5,518 nt of DNA. It comes from Pseudomonadota bacterium. GTDB taxonomy: Bacteria > Pseudomonadota > Gammaproteobacteria > Xanthomonadales > Xanthomonadaceae. Position numbers and translations under genes: made by a program. The notes under the pieces are model-generated. The model ran no database searches. It saw only the letters and a list, made by a program, of their open reading frames with translations, and was not told the DNA's origin. Positions within the stretch are counted from its first letter, which is position 1. Each line of letters starts with the position of its first letter. Shown here one piece after another: positions 1 through 3,827 of the stretch. The stretch lies in NCBI GenBank assembly GCA_023391775.1, contig JAEWAG010000228.1:1-5518 (forward strand). Reading direction: 5' to 3'.

Positions 1-2
1 TC

Positions 3-71
3 ACCGAGGTCTCCGGGGGTGGGCTGGCCGAGGGCGACCTGATCATCACCGGCGAGCGGGCACGACCGTGA
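3..71 (+). CDS. MacA/HlyD-type periplasmic adaptor subunit, C-terminal end (partial)
   Basis: Only the last 22 codons and the TGA stop lie in the window; the gene enters from the left edge. The readable tail contains GGGLAEGDLIITGE, which fits the end of the membrane-proximal domain of MacA/HlyD-family adaptors, where a 'GL.EGD.V..G' pattern is common. Such adaptors are anchored in the inner membrane and bridge an ABC or RND transporter to a TolC-like outer-membrane channel. The stop overlaps the GTG start of the downstream ATPase (GTGA at 68-71), which together with the MacB-type partners makes the adaptor assignment much stronger than the short tail alone would. Substrate cannot be inferred. 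A different adaptor subfamily within HlyD is possible. Confidence 0.72.
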   Translation, partial: TEVSGGGLAEGDLIITGERARP

Positions 72-787
72 GCGCGGCGACAGCGGCCGGGTCCGCCGCC
101 CCGGTGATCGACATCCGCGGCATGCGCAAGGTCTATTCCGCCGGCACCGAGGCCGAGGTGGTGGCCCTGCGCGGAGTCGACCTGCAGGTGGCGCCGGGCG
201 AGTTCCTGGCGATCATGGGGCCGTCCGGCTCGGGCAAGTCGACGCTGATGAACATGATCGGCTGCCTGGACACGCCCACCGACGGCACCTACCTGTGCGA
301 CGGACTGGACGTCTCCACCCTGGATGCCGAGCAGCTGGCGCAGCTGCGGCTGGAGAAGATCGGCTTCGTGTTCCAGGGTTTCCACCTGCTGCCACGGATG
401 AGCGCGCTGGAGAACGTGGCCATGCCGCTGGGCTATGCCCGCGTGTCACCGGCCGAGCGCATCGGGCGGGCCAGCGCGGCCCTGGAAGCGGTCGGACTCG
501 GCAGCCGCGCCGGGCACCGGCCCAACGAACTGTCCGGCGGCCAGCAGCAGCGCGTGGCGATCGCACGCGCGCTGATCAACCGGCCGCCCATCCTGCTGGC
601 CGACGAACCCACCGGCGCGCTGGACAGCCGTACCGGCGAGGAAATCCTCGCCCTGTTCAAACGGTTGCGCGACGAGGGGCACACGGTGGTGCTCATCACC
701 CATGACGCCGAGGTTGCGGCCCATGCCGACCGCACCGTGGTCATGCGCGACGGCGAGCTGCACCCGCACGAGGAGGAGGCGGCATGA
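68..787 (+). CDS. MacB-type ABC transporter ATP-binding protein (LolD/MacB N-domain family)
   Basis: Cytosolic ATPase that would power a tripartite MacAB-like exporter. All ABC motifs are visible in 239 residues: Walker A GPSGSGKST (51-59), Q-loop Q103 in VFQGFHLLPR, signature LSGGQQQR (155-162), Walker B ILLADEPTGALD (175-186) with the catalytic Glu180, and H-loop His212 in LITHD. The spacing around the Q-loop and the ALDSRTGEEI stretch is typical of the MacB/LolD/FtsE group. Length fits a stand-alone ATPase; in E. coli MacB this domain is fused to the permease, here it is not. The start is GTG, sharing GTGA with the adaptor's stop, so translation is probably coupled; the first ~12 residues are Ala/Ser-rich and poorly conserved, so a slightly later start is possible, but no better ribosome binding site is seen. 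The 3' end overlaps the permease start by 4 bases. LolD is a less likely alternative because the partner adaptor is HlyD-like. Confidence 0.93.
   Translation: MSAATAAGSAAPVIDIRGMRKVYSAGTEAEVVALRGVDLQVAPGEFLAIMGPSGSGKSTLMNMIGCLDTPTDGTYLCDGLDVSTLDAEQLAQLRLEKIGFVFQGFHLLPRMSALENVAMPLGYARVSPAERIGRASAALEAVGLGSRAGHRPNELSGGQQQRVAIARALINRPPILLADEPTGALDSRTGEEILALFKRLRDEGHTVVLITHDAEVAAHADRTVVMRDGELHPHEEEAA
771..779 (+). promoter_or_regulatory. Ribosome binding site of the MacB-type permease
   Basis: The purine run AGGAGGAGG contains two overlapping copies of the anti-16S consensus AGGAGG, ending 4 or 7 bases before the ATG at 784. It lies inside the ATPase gene, where it encodes part of the acidic tail (EEE). 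It supports the ATG at 784 as the permease start and suggests strong re-initiation on the coupled ATGA overlap. Confidence 0.75.
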
Positions 788-2016
788 AGTTCATCGACAT
801 CCTGCGCACCGCCCTGTACGCGCTGCGTGGCAACTGGATGCGCAGCGCGCTTACCTCGCTGGGGGTGATCATCGGCATCGCCGCGGTGATCGTCATGGTG
901 TCCGTGGGCCAGGGCACGCGCCAGGAAATCGACAAGCTGGTATCGGGCCTGGGCTCGCAGCGCCTGGACATCAGCCCCGGCGCGCGGCGGGGCGGTGGTG
1001 GTGCCCGCCAGGCCTCGAGTAGCTTCTTCACCCTCAACGAGGGTGACGTGGACGCCATCCGCGAGCAGATCCCGGAGGTCCAGTACATCTCCGGCATGCT
1101 GAGGGGCAGCACCCAGGTGGTGTTCGCCGAGAACAACGCGTCCACGAGCTGGCAGGGCGTGCAGCCTGACTTCTTCGACATCAATGCGTGGACGCTGTCC
1201 AACGGCGCGCTGTTCGAGCCGCAGGACTACACCGGCGCCGGGAAGGTGGTGATCATCGGCGAGACCGTGCGCCGCACCCTGTTCGGCAGCGACAGTGGCG
1301 TGGGCGAGACGATCCGCCTCGGCCGGGTACCGTTCGTGGTTGCCGGCACCCTGGCACCCAAGGGGCAGGGCGGCTTCGGCCAGGACCAGGACGACGTGGT
1401 GATGGTGCCGCTGGAGACCGGGCGCCGGCGGCTGCTCGGCGCGCTGGGCCTGCCGGCCGGAGCGGTCATGCAGGTGGCCCTGACCGTCACCGATGCCGAC
1501 GATCTGGAGTACGTGCAGGGCGAGGTGGAGTCGCTGCTGCGCCAACGCCACCGCATCGGCCCGGGCGACGAGGACGATTTCAGCGTCCGCAACATCAGCG
1601 AGATCGTTGCCACCCGCACCGCCACCACCAGCCTGATGTCCAGGCTGCTGGGCGCCGTGGCCACGGTGTGCCTGGTGATCGGTGGCATCGGCATCATGAA
1701 CATCATGCTGGTGTCGGTGACCGAGCGCATCCGCGAGATCGGCCTGCGCATGGCGGTCGGCGCCGGGCCGTCGGATGTGCGCAGGCAGTTCCTGGCCGAG
1801 GCCATGCTGATCTCGCTGATCGGTGGCGTGATAGGCATCGCCATCGGTGTGGCCGGAGCATTGCTGGTGGGCCACTTCAGCCAGCTGCCGGTGGCCCTGA
1901 ACGGGCAGGTGGTCGCGTTGGCGGCAACCTTCTCCATCGCCACGGGCCTGTTCTTCGGCTACTACCCGGCGCGCAAGGCCTCGCAGCTGGACCCGATCGA
2001 GGCGCTGCGGCAGTAA
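784..2016 (+). CDS. MacB/FtsX-type ABC transporter permease
   Basis: Inner-membrane subunit of the exporter, 410 residues. Order of parts: a short cytosolic N-terminus; TM1 about 21-42 (SLGVIIGIAAVIVMVSVGQG); a large periplasmic MacB_PCD-type domain about 43-280; TM2 about 287-311; TM3 about 340-363; TM4 about 372-393; then the short tail ARKASQLDPIEALRQ. The stretch GIGIMNIMLVSVTERIREIG (301-320) followed by LRMAVGA is a hallmark of MacB/FtsX-family permeases and should hold the coupling helix that contacts the ATPase. MacB is known to act by mechanotransmission, driving substrate from the periplasm through MacA and TolC rather than across the inner membrane. The periplasmic domain begins with a glycine/arginine-rich linker (66-75). 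The ATG shares ATGA with the ATPase stop and has a strong ribosome binding site. Family assignment is secure; substrate (antibiotic, peptide, siderophore or other) is unknown. Confidence 0.95.
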   Translation: MKFIDILRTALYALRGNWMRSALTSLGVIIGIAAVIVMVSVGQGTRQEIDKLVSGLGSQRLDISPGARRGGGGARQASSSFFTLNEGDVDAIREQIPEVQYISGMLRGSTQVVFAENNASTSWQGVQPDFFDINAWTLSNGALFEPQDYTGAGKVVIIGETVRRTLFGSDSGVGETIRLGRVPFVVAGTLAPKGQGGFGQDQDDVVMVPLETGRRRLLGALGLPAGAVMQVALTVTDADDLEYVQGEVESLLRQRHRIGPGDEDDFSVRNISEIVATRTATTSLMSRLLGAVATVCLVIGGIGIMNIMLVSVTERIREIGLRMAVGAGPSDVRRQFLAEAMLISLIGGVIGIAIGVAGALLVGHFSQLPVALNGQVVALAATFSIATGLFFGYYPARKASQLDPIEALRQ

Positions 2017-2029
2017 GCGGCTGCCCGCT

Positions 2030-2049
2030 GCCCGCATAATCCTGCGGGC
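2030..2049 (+). promoter_or_regulatory. Hairpin with -10-like box between permease and sulfotransferase genes
   Basis: A perfect 7-base inverted repeat, GCCCGCA (2030-2036) and TGCGGGC (2043-2049), encloses a 6-base loop, TAATCC. CATAAT at 2035-2040 spans the stem-loop boundary and matches the -10 consensus TATAAT at five of six positions, but no convincing -35 element lies 16-18 bases upstream. No T-run follows, so it is a poor intrinsic terminator. It could attenuate read-through, stabilise the 3' end of the exporter mRNA, or be part of a weak promoter for the sulfotransferase. The inverted repeat is seen directly; the role is inference. Confidence 0.4.
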
Positions 2050-2054
2050 ATGAC

Positions 2055-2062
2055 GGGAGGGA
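2055..2062 (+). promoter_or_regulatory. Ribosome binding site that favours the 2065 start of the sulfotransferase gene
   Basis: GGGAGGGA lies 2-9 bases before the ATG at 2065, with the GGGAGG core ending 4 bases before it. It lies downstream of the other in-frame ATG at 2050, which has the hairpin stem TGCGGGC directly upstream and no purine-rich site. This makes 2065 the better start. Confidence 0.55.
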
Positions 2063-2064
2063 CG

Positions 2065-3627
2065 ATGGAACGGCGAGTCGTGGAAACCTGGCGCCAGGCT
2101 GGCGTCGAGGCGGCAGCGGGGACGCAGGCGGCATTGGCCGCCTACGGGCGGCTGCTCGCGATCCCCGAGCTGGAACTCCCGGCGCGCCTGCGCCTGGCTG
2201 CGCTGCACCTGGGGGAGGGCGGCGTGCGCGAAGCGACCGCGGAAGCGCTGGCAGCGTCCGCCCTGCCCGAATCCGATCCCTACCTGTTGCTGGCGCTGGC
2301 ACGGCAACTGATGGAACTGGGTGAAATCGAGGCCGGCCTGCACTGCCTCGGCCGCACGCCGCTTGTGGAATGCAACGATGCAGAGCTGCTGCTGCAGTCC
2401 GGCGCGCTGCTCTGCAACTTCTCCTTCTATGAGCCTGCACTTGATCGGCTGGAACGCGCGCGCGCGTCCGGGCTGGCGGGTGGCCAGATCTGGTACCAGC
2501 TCGGCCTGGCGCGCATGTACTGCGGGCGGACCGACGCGGCCGCCGAGGCTTTCGAAGCCTGCCTGCGCATGGCGCCGGATTTCGCCCCGGCCGCGCGCCT
2601 GCTTTCCACGCTGCGGCGGCAGACGCCGGCGTCCAACCACCTCGCCCGGCTGCGGGCCAGCCTCACCCGCCTGGGCGACGCACACGCGTTCGCGCCGCTG
2701 CTGCACTACGCGCTGTTCAAGGAGCTGGACGATATCGGTGAGGTCGCAGCGGCCTGGCCTCACCTGGAGCAGGGCATGCGCCTGCGGCGCGCACAGCTGC
2801 ACTATGACGAGGCGGCGGAGGCAGCACTTTTCGAAGCATTGCACCGGCTGCCACTCCATCGGCTGCAAGTTCCCGCTGGCACCGGACCAACCGGACCGGT
2901 GCCGGTCTTCATCCTCGGCATGCCGCGTTCCGGCAGCACGCTGCTGGAGCGGTTCCTGTGCGCGCATCCGGATGTAAGCGATGCCGGCGAACTGCGCGAC
3001 TTCAGTTGCCAGCTGCGCTGGATCACCGGCGTGGCAGGCGGCCCGCACCCAGATGTGGCGCTGGTGCAGGCCGCGGCATCCTGCGACCTGGCCCTGCTTG
3101 GCCGACGCTACATGGAGCATGTCGCGTGGCGCTCAAGCGGCAAGCCGTTCCTCATCGACAAACTGCCATCGAACTTCCTGCTCGCCGGGGTGATCGCCGC
3201 CGCCCTGCCGCACGCGCGCATCGTGGACATCGGCCGCGCGCCGCTCGACAGCTGCTTCTCCAACCTCAAGGCGCTGTTCGCCGATGCCTATCCGCACAGC
3301 TACCACCAGGGCGAGATGGCGCGGCATTACCTGCGATATCGCAGGCTGATGGCACACCTCGACAAGGAGTTTCCCGGACGGGTGCTGCATGTGAGCTACG
3401 AGGCACTGGTTGCCGATCCCGAGGCACAGGTCCGAAGCGTGCTCGAGTTCTGCGGACTGCCCTGGTGCGAAGAGGTGATGCAGCCGGACCGCAAGGGAGT
3501 GATTGGCACCGCGAGCACCGTGCAGCTGCGCGAGCCAGTCCACTCTAGGTTCCTCGGCCAATGGCGGCGATACGAGCGCTATCTGCAACCTTTGCGCGAC
3601 CAATTAGGTGCGGCTGTAACTGAATAG
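2065..3627 (+). CDS. TPR-repeat sulfotransferase family protein (Sulfotransfer_3-like)
   Basis: Likely cytosolic enzyme that transfers sulfate from PAPS to an unknown acceptor. Numbering is from the ATG at 2065 (520 residues); an in-frame ATG at 2050 would add MTGGT. Residues 1-270 are helical and TPR-like; the clearest repeat is about 142-175 (IWYQLGLARMYCGRTDAAAE...), with weaker ones at about 72-135. The catalytic domain starts near 280. FILGMPRSGSTLLERF (282-297) is the 5'-phosphosulfate loop; GELRDF (308-313) carries Glu309, a candidate catalytic base; LIDKLPSNF (363-371) is typical of the family; Arg391 and Ser399 in GRAPLDSCFSNLK form the 3'-phosphate site; TASTVQLREPVHS (482-494) and WRRY (500-503) form the C-terminal PAPS-covering segment. 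No signal peptide or membrane segment is seen. It lies 48 bases after the permease and 200 bases before a TonB receptor gene. Codon use includes CGG, CGA, AGG and TTA, unlike the receptor gene. The family is confident; the acceptor (peptide, sugar, lipid) cannot be told. Confidence 0.9.
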   Translation: MERRVVETWRQAGVEAAAGTQAALAAYGRLLAIPELELPARLRLAALHLGEGGVREATAEALAASALPESDPYLLLALARQLMELGEIEAGLHCLGRTPLVECNDAELLLQSGALLCNFSFYEPALDRLERARASGLAGGQIWYQLGLARMYCGRTDAAAEAFEACLRMAPDFAPAARLLSTLRRQTPASNHLARLRASLTRLGDAHAFAPLLHYALFKELDDIGEVAAAWPHLEQGMRLRRAQLHYDEAAEAALFEALHRLPLHRLQVPAGTGPTGPVPVFILGMPRSGSTLLERFLCAHPDVSDAGELRDFSCQLRWITGVAGGPHPDVALVQAAASCDLALLGRRYMEHVAWRSSGKPFLIDKLPSNFLLAGVIAAALPHARIVDIGRAPLDSCFSNLKALFADAYPHSYHQGEMARHYLRYRRLMAHLDKEFPGRVLHVSYEALVADPEAQVRSVLEFCGLPWCEEVMQPDRKGVIGTASTVQLREPVHSRFLGQWRRYERYLQPLRDQLGAAVTE

Positions 3628-3654
3628 GGGCTTGCCGCACCGCCGCATCTTTTT
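3607..3654 (+). terminator. Possible Rho-independent terminator after the sulfotransferase gene
   Basis: GGTGCGGC (3607-3614) can pair with GCCGCATC (3642-3649), 8 pairs including one G-U, and TTTTT (3650-3654) follows immediately. The same left arm can instead pair perfectly with GCCGCACC (3634-3641), which leaves an 8-base gap before the T-run. The left arm lies inside the last codons of the sulfotransferase gene and the loop includes its stop codon, so a translating ribosome would disrupt it. The long loop (19 or 27 bases) and short T-run make this a weak candidate. Only the pairing is seen; termination is inferred. Confidence 0.4.
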
Positions 3655-3713
3655 GAAAGAAAAGGAAATATCGGGCGCCCCAATAAAGTTTCAGCCGATC
3701 TGGTTTCATCTGC

Positions 3714-3742
3714 TTGCGAGCCATTTAAGGAATTGCTAACGT
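3714..3742 (+). promoter_or_regulatory. Candidate sigma-70 promoter for the TonB-dependent receptor
   Basis: TTGCGA (3714-3719) as -35 and TAACGT (3737-3742) as -10 are separated by exactly 17 bases. TGC directly before the -10 hexamer gives an extended -10 element (TGn), which could compensate for the modest match of the -10 to TATAAT. Transcription would start near 3749 and give a 5' leader of roughly 80 bases. The location in the AT-richest part of the gap supports this. It was found by eye and has not been scored against a matrix. Confidence 0.45.
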
Positions 3743-3818
3743 CCGGGCACCTGGTCGGGCGACCCCCTGCCGGCGATCCCTTTCCCTGCGTGTGTGACGT
3801 CGGGGTCCTCTTTAAGCT

Positions 3819-3826
3819 GGAGAGAG
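3819..3826 (+). promoter_or_regulatory. Ribosome binding site of the TonB-dependent receptor gene
   Basis: GGAGAGAG is followed by tandem ATG codons at 3828 and 3831. The GGAG core is 5 bases from the first ATG and 8 from the second; both spacings are workable, so either could be the true start with only one residue of difference. Confidence 0.7.
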
Positions 3827-3827
3827 A

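Larger units (their letters stand above)
3628..3827. other. Intergenic region upstream of the TonB-dependent receptor
   Basis: This 200-base gap is visibly richer in A and T than the flanking genes, mainly at 3648-3740. It holds, in order, the T-run of the possible terminator, a purine-rich tract (3655-3669), an 8-base palindrome GGGCGCCC (3673-3680), two copies of GTTTCA (3688-3693 and 3703-3708), a candidate promoter, a GC-rich stretch with the distant complementary pair GACCCC (3761-3766) and GGGGTC (3802-3807), and the receptor's ribosome binding site. I see no coding frame with a plausible start and binding site, no tRNA, and no Fur-box-like palindrome. Confidence 0.75.

Noticed and set aside
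2030..2049. The hairpin after the permease gene as an intrinsic terminator
   Set aside because: The stem is only 7 base pairs and is followed by ATGACGGG, without any T-run.
433..3120. A very long open frame on the minus strand (895 codons) opposite the ATPase, permease and sulfotransferase genes
   Set aside because: Its product is rich in His, Gln, Arg and Ala with no recognisable domain, and it lies opposite genes with complete, motif-rich products. Such open antisense frames are expected from strong G/C third-position bias.
2065..3627. Assigning the sulfotransferase as RaxST
   Set aside because: RaxST lies beside raxA and a peptidase-type ABC exporter raxB and, as I recall it, lacks the long TPR-like N-terminal half seen here. 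Shared PAPS motifs are common to the whole superfamily.
3628..3827. A Fur box or riboswitch upstream of the receptor gene
   Set aside because: No GATAATGATAATC-like palindrome is present, and the predicted leader is short with no motif of a cobalamin or other riboswitch that I recognise.
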